Assembly: GCA_002439165.1 (NCBI GenBank)
Contig: DJTE01000040.1
Span: forward strand, 62,001 to 126,000
Reading direction: 5' to 3'
Length of the DNA: 64,000 nucleotides
Source: Chryseobacterium indologenes
GTDB taxonomy: Bacteria > Bacteroidota > Bacteroidia > Flavobacteriales > Weeksellaceae
In this document: piece by piece, positions 52,103 through 60,450 of the stretch
How positions within the stretch are numbered: position 1 is the stretch's first letter
How the letters are laid out: each line of letters begins with the position of its first letter
Translations under genes and position numbers: made by a program
The notes under the pieces: model-generated
Told to the model about the DNA's origin: nothing
Databases searched by the model: none
What the model saw: only the letters and a program-made list of their open reading frames with translations

Positions 52103-55100
52103 TTATTGATTTACTTGTTCACGCCTTTGCATAGCGATATGCTTGATGGCGAGTTCGACGTTGCCGTCGAGTTCCGATGCGAGCTGCATCACTTCCATTT
52201 TTTCGGTTTCTTCCGTGGTATATGCGTAGGATAAGAACCCGGCGCCTTGCCATATTGACTATGGTAGGTTTCCAAGAACTCTCCCCCGAACCGTACGTAC
52301 CTGTCTCCAGGTATACGGCTCTCCATCAATTTATTCAGTCTAACTTGCCTGCGTGTATCTTATCGTGGCATTTTGAGCATAATGCCAAGGTTTTTCTTCT
52401 CCTTGCACTCATTCGTTTTTCCCAGTCTTGCTTACCTTTCAGGTCTTTCAATTTGCGTATATGGTGCATTTCCAATTTCTCGTTGGCACCGCATAATTCG
52501 CATTTCTGGTTTTGCAACCTTGTTATAAGGCTGTTTCTTCCTCCTGTAATGGTAACTGTGACAGGTAAACTATCCACGTAAGCACCACGGGCAGCTTTTT
52601 GGCGTTTGAAACCCTCTTTGTAAAAGCGTCTGTACATTATATCTCCTTTCCTGTTTTTGTAGGGAATGGAAAATACTCCGTTGATACATCTTTTAGTCTT
52701 TTCCTGACTGATTGAAGTTTGGTATTTCAGTGCATACGTTTTGTACATACTGTACTCCAAGATGTAAGAAAATGACTGGACAAACGAGCTGTTGTTGGCA
52801 ATTGAGTAATAATTGTAAAAGCCCCGTATTTCAGCGTTGTACTGACTGATGATTTCTAAGTCATCCAAGTCTTTCATGTAATAGCGTGAGCGTGGTTTCC
52901 AAACTTCTGTGCCTTTTTTATTTACCAGTTTCATGGCATTATAGCTCAGTAGCTTTTTCTTCATCACGTCTACTGTGACACGGAGTACAATCTTATCTCC
53001 GAAACATCTTACGGTTCTACCGTGCTTATCTCTCTTGGATTCATCGGAGTTTCGCACGGAGACATCAAAGCCTAAGAATTTGGCTGGTTTCTTAGCATTA
53101 GTCACCAAGGTTTTTTCATCAGACAGTTCAAGTTTCAGTTTTTCATCAAGGTAAACCTTGATGTCTTCCTTTATCTTTTTGCAGTCTTCTTTGCTACCTA
53201 TGACCCCGATAAGAAAATCGTCCGCATACCTAACGTATTTTAACTTTCTGAAACTGCCATCCATCTTGTCATAAGCTGGATATTTGTTTCTTTCCTGTCT
53301 CAACTCTTTGATGTCCTTAATCATCTGCTCTCTGACAGTTTCGTCTGTCTCACATTTGAGTTTCTTGGCCAAGCGGTATCGTCTCTGTTCGTGTAGCCTG
53401 TACTGGCGTGTTGCCGTAGTTCTTTTACCCTTATCGAAGTCCTTGATATAATCCTTGACATATTTATCGAGTTTATCAAGGTAAATGTTGGCAAGGATGG
53501 GGCTTACAATCCCACCTTGCGGTGTGCCACTGTATGTTTTGTGGTACACCCAATCTTCAATATACCCTGCATTGAGGAACTTTCGTATCAACCGAATGAA
53601 CCTGTCGTCAGCGATACGCTCCTTTAGGATACCAATCAATATTTCGTGATTGATATTGTCGAAGAAGCCTTTTATATCGCCCTCGATGAACCACCGTACA
53701 GCAGTGAATGACTGTTGGACGCTTAATAGGGCTGTGTGACAGCTTCTATTGGGTCGGAACCCATGTGAAGTATGCTCAAAGCTACCCTCATAAATTGCTT
53801 CCAATATCATTCTGATAACCTCCTGCACTAATTTGTCATCAAAAGATGGTATACCAAGCGGACGTTTCTTCCCGTTCTTTTTCGGAATGTATGTCCTCTT
53901 GGATGGGTTTGGCTGATAGGTCTCGTTTCGCAACGATGCAATCAGCCTTTCAATGCGGGATATACTCATTCCGTCGATGGTCTTTCCATCAACTCCTGCC
54001 GTCATATTGCCTACTTTACTGTAGATTTTCTGATAGGCGATAAAGTACATCTCTTCATTGAACAGAACCTTGTATAGCCTTTCGAACTTATAGTCCGTGT
54101 TTCCGCTGTGCCTTATTAGACTGTTCAATACTTTTTCTGGATTTCTCATAATGTCTCTCACATTTTCCGTTAATCGTATTAAACTAAATTGACTGTCTCC
54201 CTTCGCCATGTACAGGGCTTTCCCCTGCTCGGACTACTACGGAGACTCCGTTGCCGTATCGGATATTCAGGAGCTTTTTCCATAGCCACGCCTGTGGCAT
54301 TCCGACTTAGGCAATCCCCATTTAGACATATAGCAACTATTGGCACGTTAGATTGTCGGATGCGATGTTCGCCCTTTTCTGCTTATTGCAGTTACGTTGT
54401 GGTCTGTTTATGCTATCACTACTACCTGTCATTAGGATATTACCACAAAGTGACGTTGGTAACTGTCTTCCGTCACTGCCTAAGAACTGACCGTTCGGAC
54501 TGTCGTTCAATCAATCAAGACTTCATCCTTATATCTAACTTTTCAACTCGCCATTCAGTCGCAACACGACAATTAGTTGACTTATGGCTTTTCCGACATG
54601 CTACACTCCCCGTCGGGTTTCCCGTTCGGATAAGTCGGCTGTTGATGGGCGTTATAAACACTTGCCCAGTGGTTGCCAAACCACATTCACTATATGCCCT
54701 TATGGGCGCACCAAATACTCTTCAAGACTAACTTCGGTGGCATAGACTGCCGAGTGCGTACCACCTAATCCAATCCACACTTCTTTATAAAGCCGTGACG
54801 GATCGTTGTTCATATTGATGGAGAGTACCTGTCCTTTTTCTTTATCGGTAAGCCCGAGCATTGCCTGTATATCATCAAACTTGTTCATATACTTGCGTTG
54901 GTCTAAAAGGATTTTACAATCACTGTTGTTAATGATACTTTCCTTAACAATGGGCGACTGGATGATATCATCCACCTCCTGCGTTACCACGATGGCTTCA
55001 CCGAAAAACTTCCTAACTGTTTTAAACAAATACTTTATATATTCTGCCATACCTTCCTTCGCAATCGCTTTCCACGCTTCTTCAATCAGGATAAGCTTTC

Positions 55101-57093
55101 GGATACCTTTCAGCCTCCTCATCTTGTTGATAAAGACCTCCATAATGATAATCGTGACGATGGGAAAAAGAATTTTGTGATCCTTGATGGCATCAATTTC
55201 AAACACAATAAAGCGTTTGGAAAGCAAGTCTAATTGCTTGTCCGAGTTCAACAGATAATCATACTCTCCACCTTTGTAGTAAGGTTCTAACACATTGAGA
55301 AAATTAGCAATGTCAAAGTCTTTTTCACGAACCTGTTTTTCTTCGAGTACCTTGCGGTAATCACCTTGGACATATTCATAAAAACCGTTGAATGATGGGA
55401 AAATCCCTTCCGTTTTGATACGCTCAATGTATCCACTCACGGCATTGGAAAGGGCGACCTCTTCAGAACGTGTTGGCGGCTCATCATCACGTTTCCAAAG
55501 GGTCAATATCAAAGTCTTGACACTTTCACGTTTCTCGATGTCGAAAACGCCATCATCGGTATAGAAAGGATTAAAGGCAATGGGATTGTCTTCTGTGTAC
55601 GTGAAATAAACCCCATCTTCGCCTTTGGTTTTTCCTTTAATCAGTTCGCATAATCCCTGATAGGAATTACCTGTATCCACGAGCAATACGTGAGCACCTT
55701 GCTCATAGTACTGCCGAACCATGTGATTTGTAAAAAAAGATTTACCACTTCCTGACGGACCAAGTATAAATTTGTTCCGATTTGTGATGATACCACGCTT
55801 CATTGGTAAATCCGATATATCCAAGTGGATAGGCTTTCCAGTAAGCCTGTCAGCCATCTTAATCCCGAATGGCGAAGGTGAATTATGATAATTCGTTTCT
55901 TCGGTAAAGAAGCATAAGGCAGGTTCAATGAACGTGTAAAAACTTTCCTCACTCGGAAAATCGCCTGCATTGCCCGGCATTCCTGCCCAGTACAAAGTAG
56001 CTACATCCGTAGTGTTGTGGCGGGGTTTACATTCCATCAATGCCAATGCACCACCACAATCGTTCTTCAACTGTTTCAGTTCCGCTGGATCTTCTGACCA
56101 GGCTATGATGTTGAAGTGTGCCCGTATAGATGAAAGACCGAAAGAATGGGCTTCGTTCAGATACCTTTCTATCCACTCCTTGTTGATCTGGTTGGCACGG
56201 CTGTACCGAGCCAGCGAGTGCATATTCCTTGCAGACTTCTCAAACTTTTGAAGATTAGCATCGCTGTTGTCTAAAAACAAGTATTGGTTGTAGATATGAT
56301 TACAGCTTAACAGCAATCCTACGGGTGCGGCAAACGATAAACGACAGTCGCTTCGGTCGGTCGATAACTTTTCAAAACGTGTATCTGCCGATACCGTTCC
56401 CGGCAGATCGTCCGTATCGGACAAAGTATGCAATGATAATCTTTTGTTTCCGATACGTACTTCTTCAGACCCCAAACCGATGTCCTGCATCGGAGTTTCG
56501 GCTTCCCTCGAAAGGGTAAGGTATTGTTCCAGCAATCCTTGTTTTTCGTCCGTCCCTATGATGTCGTCTTCGGTCAGGCGTTGCAGGCTTATGAAACCGC
56601 TATCGTTTACGATACGCTCAAACTGGGCGACTGCCTCCATAAAGCGGTGTATCGTTTCCTTGTTCCTGATTTCCTTGGGTATCAGCGAACCTTTGCAAAG
56701 CGAACTGAAGTTGCTTTGCATACGCATTCTTTCCTTGGTAGTTTTGGTCAGGAACAGGTAGCAATAATGGTTCAGGAACGGTCGCTCATTAAAATGGCGC
56801 TGGTAGGATTTAGCCAAAAAGCTCTGGTCTTCCTTTGCCAAATCGGGAGCGTAGTTTTCCTTGATGTACCAATCCTGTTTGTGAACGATTGTAAAATCCG
56901 GTAAAGTTTTGATAGCCTTATGCCACGCTGCGTGAATGGCTTCATATTCCGCAGAAGCGACCGTAAACAGTTCCGGCAAACGAACGGCAAAGCAAGCAGT
57001 TATGTCTGCATCTTTGGAAAGAATACAGTTGTTTTCTACTGCCAGCAGAGGGAATTTGCTTTCCAATGTAGTGGTCTTAGATACATTTCTCAT
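52103..57093 (-). CDS. traG: Conjugation ATPase TraG (VirB4-like), split by a group II intron
   Basis: The gene consists of two exons on the minus strand: 57093-54712 (794 codons) and 52225-52103 (40 codons plus stop), joined by removal of the intron 52226-54711. The spliced product is 834 residues. The junction reads SLEEYL then AYTTEETEKM, in phase 0, and the second exon encodes a C-terminus ending REQVNQ. TraG is the VirB4-type ATPase that powers the mating apparatus; Walker A is GPSGSGKSFF near residue 445 and Walker B is LILIEEAWKAI. Without splicing the ORF reads into the intron and stops after 3 more codons (VRP). Confidence 0.9.
52288..52321 (-). ncRNA. Group II intron domain V
   Basis: A 34-base hairpin on the minus strand, starting GAGCCGTATACC and ending CGTACGGTTC, with a GGAGAC apical region. 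The form RAGCCGUAU...YGUACGGUUY is the canonical domain V core of bacterial group II introns and carries the catalytic metal site. Confidence 0.93.
52335..54209 (-). CDS. ltrA: Group II intron reverse transcriptase/maturase with HNH endonuclease
   Basis: A 624-residue intron-encoded protein. The RT domain has TYIPKKNGKKRPLGIP (106-121), HGFRPNRSCHTAL (149-161), GDIKGFFDNINHE (177-189), TPQGGIVSPILANIYL and the catalytic YADD (328-331). The thumb/maturase X domain follows (about 440-560). The C-terminal HNH domain starts at CELC (570-573), with His582-His583 and CSKCH (611-615). It would aid splicing and carry out target-primed reverse transcription. All key residues seem intact, so the intron may be active. 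Confidence 0.96.
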   Translation of the reverse strand: MAKGDSQFSLIRLTENVRDIMRNPEKVLNSLIRHSGNTDYKFERLYKVLFNEEMYFIAYQKIYSKVGNMTAGVDGKTIDGMSISRIERLIASLRNETYQPNPSKRTYIPKKNGKKRPLGIPSFDDKLVQEVIRMILEAIYEGSFEHTSHGFRPNRSCHTALLSVQQSFTAVRWFIEGDIKGFFDNINHEILIGILKERIADDRFIRLIRKFLNAGYIEDWVYHKTYSGTPQGGIVSPILANIYLDKLDKYVKDYIKDFDKGKRTTATRQYRLHEQRRYRLAKKLKCETDETVREQMIKDIKELRQERNKYPAYDKMDGSFRKLKYVRYADDFLIGVIGSKEDCKKIKEDIKVYLDEKLKLELSDEKTLVTNAKKPAKFLGFDVSVRNSDESKRDKHGRTVRCFGDKIVLRVTVDVMKKKLLSYNAMKLVNKKGTEVWKPRSRYYMKDLDDLEIISQYNAEIRGFYNYYSIANNSSFVQSFSYILEYSMYKTYALKYQTSISQEKTKRCINGVFSIPYKNRKGDIMYRRFYKEGFKRQKAARGAYVDSLPVTVTITGGRNSLITRLQNQKCELCGANEKLEMHHIRKLKDLKGKQDWEKRMSARRRKTLALCSKCHDKIHAGKLD

Positions 57094-57422
57094 ACAGCAC
57101 TCTTTTTAGGTGTGAATTTTAAATAGCGCCTTACGGGCTTGCGACAGATGATGTAATGGGGATGCCTTTTTATTGCGCCGATTTTCATCAATCCGTGTTC
57201 ACCATACTTTTGATTGAGTGAAAAGGTCTGCCATACAATTAGCGAAGCACCACCAATTCCTAAAGACAGACAGATGTAAGAATTAACCCCAGCCATGTAA
57301 AGTATCATGACCAGGATCAATGTCCCAAGTAATCCGCCGGCGAAGATGAATAGGTACTGCGCTTTCAGTCCCTTAAATTCTACTGTTCTTCCAATGCCTT
57401 TGTTGATGTTGTAATTACTCAT
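57090..57422 (-). CDS. traF: Conjugative transposon protein TraF (DUF4133)
   Basis: A 110-residue DUF4133 protein from the ATG giving MSNYNINKGIGRTVEFKGLK; a longer upstream reading is rejected because it overlaps traE. Two helices (about residues 24-46 and 50-66) are VirB3-like, and the C-terminal tail is basic (RHPHYIICRKPVRRYLKF). Its end overlaps the traG start by 4 bases. Confidence 0.9.
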   Translation of the reverse strand: MSNYNINKGIGRTVEFKGLKAQYLFIFAGGLLGTLILVMILYMAGVNSYICLSLGIGGASLIVWQTFSLNQKYGEHGLMKIGAIKRHPHYIICRKPVRRYLKFTPKKSAV

Positions 57423-57433
57423 AGGGCAAAGGA

Positions 57434-57739
57434 TTAAAGGAAAAATGAACGAAGAATGGTAGCAGCTACAATAAGGAAGATACAGGCACCGAACCACGAT
57501 GCCGCCGTTTTACTGGTATCGGGATCTCCGCTACTGAACTTGTTGTACACTTTAACACCTCCGATGAGTCCTACTACGGCACCAATAGCGTAGATAAGCT
57601 GTGTGGCGGGATCGAAATAAGAGGTGACCATTTGGGTAGCTTCTGTGATACCTGCTGTACCATTTCCCTGGGCGAATGCACCGATTCCTGAGAGCATCAA
57701 TGTAGCTGCCAGCAAAACTTTTTTTCTTTGTTTTTTCAT
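57434..57739 (-). CDS. traE: Conjugative transposon protein TraE (DUF4134)
   Basis: A 101-residue DUF4134 protein from the ATG giving MKKQRKKVLLAATLMLSGIG. It has a signal-like first helix followed by two membrane helices (ATQLIYAIGAVVGLIGGVKV and FGACIFLIVAATILRSFFL), as in VirB2 pilin-like subunits. Eleven bases separate it from traF. Upstream of it lies the intergenic region shared with the mercury operon. Confidence 0.9.
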   Translation of the reverse strand: MKKQRKKVLLAATLMLSGIGAFAQGNGTAGITEATQMVTSYFDPATQLIYAIGAVVGLIGGVKVYNKFSSGDPDTSKTAASWFGACIFLIVAATILRSFFL

Positions 57740-58045
57740 GATTAAACACATTAATTTGTTATTGTATTCCCACTTCTCGCGGGCTTTCTGAACAAAGGTG
57801 TTTCAGAAATCAAGGCGTTATAATAAAGTGACAGTCAAAGGAATGATTTGGCAGTGAGTGGCGTTATAGTTGATAATGGAGCATGAAAAAATGCCAAACA
57901 TTTCGATACAGAATAGCTGATAAAATTTCTCCCTTATGATTTTATAAGTTTTCCATTATCCTAAAAAGACACTGGGTATTTATTTATCCCCTTAACAAAG
58001 TCCCAAGAGACCCACCGCTTAAAAAAAAGATTTATTAAAATTATC
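57740..58045. other. Divergent intergenic region between traE and mer operon
   Basis: About 300 bases without a gene. It must contain whatever promoter drives traE to traQ, because transcription from traD is blocked by the opposing mer operon. I see no full TTTG / TAnnTTTG pair for the tra direction. The mer-proximal end is AT-rich and contains the operator described separately. Confidence 0.5.
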
Positions 58046-58087
58046 ATTTAAGTATTTGCTTAAATAAGAAAACTATTTGTATCTTTG
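58046..58087 (+). promoter_or_regulatory. mer promoter with overlapping palindromic operator
   Basis: Operator: perfect 7-bp inverted repeat ATTTAAG / CTTAAAT with a 6-base spacer (58046-58065). Promoter: TTTG (58055-58058), 21-base spacer, TATCTTTG (58080-58087), an exact match to the Bacteroidota TTTG / TAnnTTTG consensus. The minus-33 box lies inside the operator, so a bound ArsR-type repressor would block it. Confidence 0.8.
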
Positions 58088-58116
58088 TTGCGTTATTAAT
58101 CCTAAACAAGAAAATT

Positions 58117-58494
58117 ATGGAAAACAACCAATCGTGTATCAGAGTGTTTGCCGACAAGGTTCAAATAGACAATTGTAGAGAAATACTTCAAACCAATGAC
58201 AAGGCATTCAGCCAACTGAGTGGACTTTTAGCATTGGCGGGAAACGAAGTAAGGTTGAAAATCTTATTTCTCTTAGAAGAAGAAAACGAACTATGTCCCT
58301 GCGACCTTTCAGACATTCTCGGAATGAGCATCCCTGCCGTTTCGCAACACCTCAGAAAACTAAAAGACGGAAACATCATTGAAGGTAGAAGAGAAGGACA
58401 AACCATTTTCTACTCTTTGAAACAGGAGCAACTTACTTTACTTCGTCCATTTTTTAAACACATCATAAACAATTCAAAAAAGGAAACAGTATGA
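58117..58494 (+). CDS. ArsR/SmtB-family metal-sensing repressor
   Basis: A 125-residue winged-helix regulator. The recognition region is SIPAVSQHLRKLKDGNIIEG and the metal site is ELCPCDL (Cys60, Cys62) in the alpha-3 helix, with extra cysteines at 7 and 20. It heads the mercury operon, overlaps the next start by 4 bases (ATGA), and has the palindrome 52 bases upstream. It probably represses this operon until Hg(II) binds. It takes the place usually held by MerR in Proteobacteria. Confidence 0.92.
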   Translation: MENNQSCIRVFADKVQIDNCREILQTNDKAFSQLSGLLALAGNEVRLKILFLLEEENELCPCDLSDILGMSIPAVSQHLRKLKDGNIIEGRREGQTIFYSLKQEQLTLLRPFFKHIINNSKKETV

Positions 58495-59096
58495 ACAAGA
58501 AAAACAACAGACTTGTCGGAGCGGGAGTGCTTTCGGCAGTAGCAGCATCACTTTGCTGCATTACACCAGTATTGGCTCTTATTTCAGGAGCTTCAGGAGT
58601 GGCATCTACCTTTTCATGGATGGAACCAGCAAGACCTTATCTAATCGGTATCACCGTTTTGGTATTGGGCTTTGCTTGGTATCAGAAACTCAAACCACGA
58701 ACAGCCGAAGAAATCCAATGTGATTGCGAAGAAGACGAAAAAAAACCCTTTATGCAGACCAAAACATTCTTGGGAATTGTAACCGTGTTTGCAGCCTTGA
58801 TGCTCGCTTTTCCAAACTATGCACACATTTTCTATCCTTCAAACGACAACAAGGAAGTTGTAATCGTCAATGCTTCTGACATCCAAACGGTAACTTTTGA
58901 TGTAAAAGGAATGACTTGCAATGGTTGTGCTTCACACGTAGAAAATGATGTGAACAAATTGCCAGGCATTGTTAAGGTAGATGCGATTTATGAAGAAGCG
59001 ACTGCCAAAGTAGAATTTGACCAAACCAAAGTGAGTCTTGCTCAAATTGAAGAAGCCATCAACGGTACAGGTTATAAAGTGGTTGGCAAGAAATAG
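58491..59096 (+). CDS. merTP: Mercuric transport protein MerTP
   Basis: A 201-residue fusion of the MerT transporter and a MerP-like HMA domain. The Hg(II) pair in the first helix is LCCITP (Cys22, Cys23). Helix 2 and a cytosolic CDC (77-79) follow, then helix 3 and the C-terminal HMA domain with GMTCNGC (Cys143, Cys146) near residue 140. It moves Hg(II) across the inner membrane to MerA. MerTP fusions are usual in Bacteroidota. Confidence 0.95.
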   Translation: MNKKNNRLVGAGVLSAVAASLCCITPVLALISGASGVASTFSWMEPARPYLIGITVLVLGFAWYQKLKPRTAEEIQCDCEEDEKKPFMQTKTFLGIVTVFAALMLAFPNYAHIFYPSNDNKEVVIVNASDIQTVTFDVKGMTCNGCASHVENDVNKLPGIVKVDAIYEEATAKVEFDQTKVSLAQIEEAINGTGYKVVGKK

Positions 59097-59143
59097 TATT
59101 TTTTTGCCCCTCGTATTTAAGAACTTAATTAAATAATTATACT

Positions 59144-59491
59144 ATGAAAAAGAATTTAATTCTATTGAGTGCTTTGTTCCTAATTGGAATTGCTCAGCTT
59201 AATGCTCAATGTTGCAAACCGAATGACAGTAAAGCACAAACAGCAAATACAAACCAGCAAGAAGGTAAAACCCTGAAATTGAAAATAACGGGAATGACTT
59301 GTGCAGGTTGCTCCAACCACATTTCAAATGCCCTCAAAGAAGTGGACGGCATTATTGAACACAAAGTGGAATATCCAGGCGATTTGGCAACTATCCAGTA
59401 CGACCCAAGCAAAACAAATCCTGAAGCTATCATAAAAGTAATTGAAAAAACAGGTTATAAAGCCGAAATCATTAAAGAAAATTCTAAATAA
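59144..59491 (+). CDS. Secreted heavy-metal-associated domain protein (MerP-like)
   Basis: A 115-residue protein with a signal peptide (MKKNLILLSALFLIGIAQLN) and one HMA domain containing GMTCAGC. The sequence CCKPN follows the signal, giving two more thiols. It is probably a periplasmic Hg(II) scavenger. It differs from MerTP in lacking membrane helices. The next gene starts directly after its stop. Confidence 0.88.
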   Translation: MKKNLILLSALFLIGIAQLNAQCCKPNDSKAQTANTNQQEGKTLKLKITGMTCAGCSNHISNALKEVDGIIEHKVEYPGDLATIQYDPSKTNPEAIIKVIEKTGYKAEIIKENSK

Positions 59492-59492
59492 T

Positions 59493-59789
59493 ATGAAAAC
59501 TGTAAAATTAATTTTAGGCATTGTTACTATCGGGATGATAGTAGCTAGTTGTAATAAAGAAGTACAGGAACCGGAAGTAAAACCAACAAATTCTTCAACT
59601 CCCGGTACTAATTCTTCCACCCCAACAGGTACTTCGACCATTTCTTACACAGATTTGAGTGCGGAACAAAGCACCATTGCAATTGGGGCAACCACAAAAG
59701 TAACAGCTACAGCAACAGGAGATGGTCTTTCTTATATCTGGAGTGCATCAGATGGCGATATTATAGGAAGTAAAGCATGTTTGCAGTAA
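59493..59789 (+). CDS. Truncated lipoprotein between mer genes
   Basis: A 98-residue lipoprotein (lipobox VASC, Cys20) with a Pro/Ser/Thr linker (about residues 32-47) and the beginning of an Ig-like beta-sandwich (AEQSTIAIGATTKVTATATG, then LSYIWSASDGDIIGS). The domain breaks off after only about three strands with KACLQ, so the gene looks 3'-truncated by a past rearrangement. It is co-directional with the mer genes; function unknown. Confidence 0.65.
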   Translation: MKTVKLILGIVTIGMIVASCNKEVQEPEVKPTNSSTPGTNSSTPTGTSTISYTDLSAEQSTIAIGATTKVTATATGDGLSYIWSASDGDIIGSKACLQ

Positions 59790-59808
59790 AACCCCAAATA
59801 GAAAACTT

Positions 59809-60420
59809 ATGAAAAATCAACGAAAATATATTGACGGTCAATTAAACGACATTCTTTTTTCTGAATTTAAGATAAAGAATAGCGATTTTATTTTACGAAT
59901 ATTTCAAGAATTGATGCTAGGCAGTTCTATATCTAAAAACAGATTTTATAAACTAATAAAAGTGTCCAAAGATAAAGCGGACGCTATTTTGAATAAACTG
60001 GGCGAAACCGATGTACAAGGAAATATTATTGCATTTTCTGGTCTATCTACAGTTCCTACCAAACATCGCTTTATTGTAAATGGTAAGATGTTATACACAT
60101 GGTGTGTAGTAGATGCCATTCTGTTTGCTGAATGGTTAGATGTGGAAGTCAATGTTCATTCGTCCGACCCAATTGATAGTTCTCTCATAGAATTACAAAT
60201 AAACGGAGGTCAGCTATTATGGACAACTCCTTATCCTTTATTTATTTCTTGGGTAGAATCTGTTGACACCTGCAATATTAAAGGGTCGCTATGTAATCAC
60301 GTTTCATTTTTTGCAAGCGAAAGAACAGCAAAACAATGGTTAAAAAATAATCCTGATGGAAAAATATTGACGCTTGAGGATTTCTTTGAGCCTAAAAACA
60401 TAGGAATGAAATGTTGTTAA
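59809..60420 (+). CDS. merB: Organomercurial lyase
   Basis: A 203-residue MerB that cleaves the carbon-mercury bond of organomercurials and hands Hg(II) to MerA. The catalytic residues are Cys99 and Asp102 (TWCVVDAIL) and Cys162 (GSLCNHVSFFAS). Their spacing (3 and 63 residues) is identical to that of the studied Escherichia coli plasmid enzyme (96, 99, 159). Two extra cysteines end the protein (KCC). The operon therefore gives broad-spectrum resistance. Confidence 0.93.
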   Translation: MKNQRKYIDGQLNDILFSEFKIKNSDFILRIFQELMLGSSISKNRFYKLIKVSKDKADAILNKLGETDVQGNIIAFSGLSTVPTKHRFIVNGKMLYTWCVVDAILFAEWLDVEVNVHSSDPIDSSLIELQINGGQLLWTTPYPLFISWVESVDTCNIKGSLCNHVSFFASERTAKQWLKNNPDGKILTLEDFFEPKNIGMKCC

Positions 60421-60450
60421 GTATAGTCCTAAATAAATTAAAAAAATAAG

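Larger units (their letters stand above)
52226..54711 (-). mobile_element. Group II intron in traG
   Basis: 2486 bases in the traG sense direction. The 5' end is GTGCG directly after codon TTG of traG. The 3' end is TTATCCTAC directly before codon GCA, and the boundaries restore the traG frame. A 34-base domain V lies at 52288-52321 and a maturase gene occupies 52335-54209. Domain I to IV sequence fills 54210-54711, and domain VI lies between 52226 and 52287. The element is both a ribozyme and a retroelement. Confidence 0.92.

Noticed and set aside
52335..54209. Reverse transcriptase as a defence RT or diversity-generating retroelement
   Set aside because: The canonical domain V, the GTGCG and AC ends, the maturase region and the HNH tail show a group II intron protein. 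No template/variable repeat pair was seen.
54210..54711. Plus-strand open frame opposite the intron 5' part (54189-54731)
   Set aside because: It lies antisense to the structured ribozyme domains of the group II intron and has no recognisable protein features.
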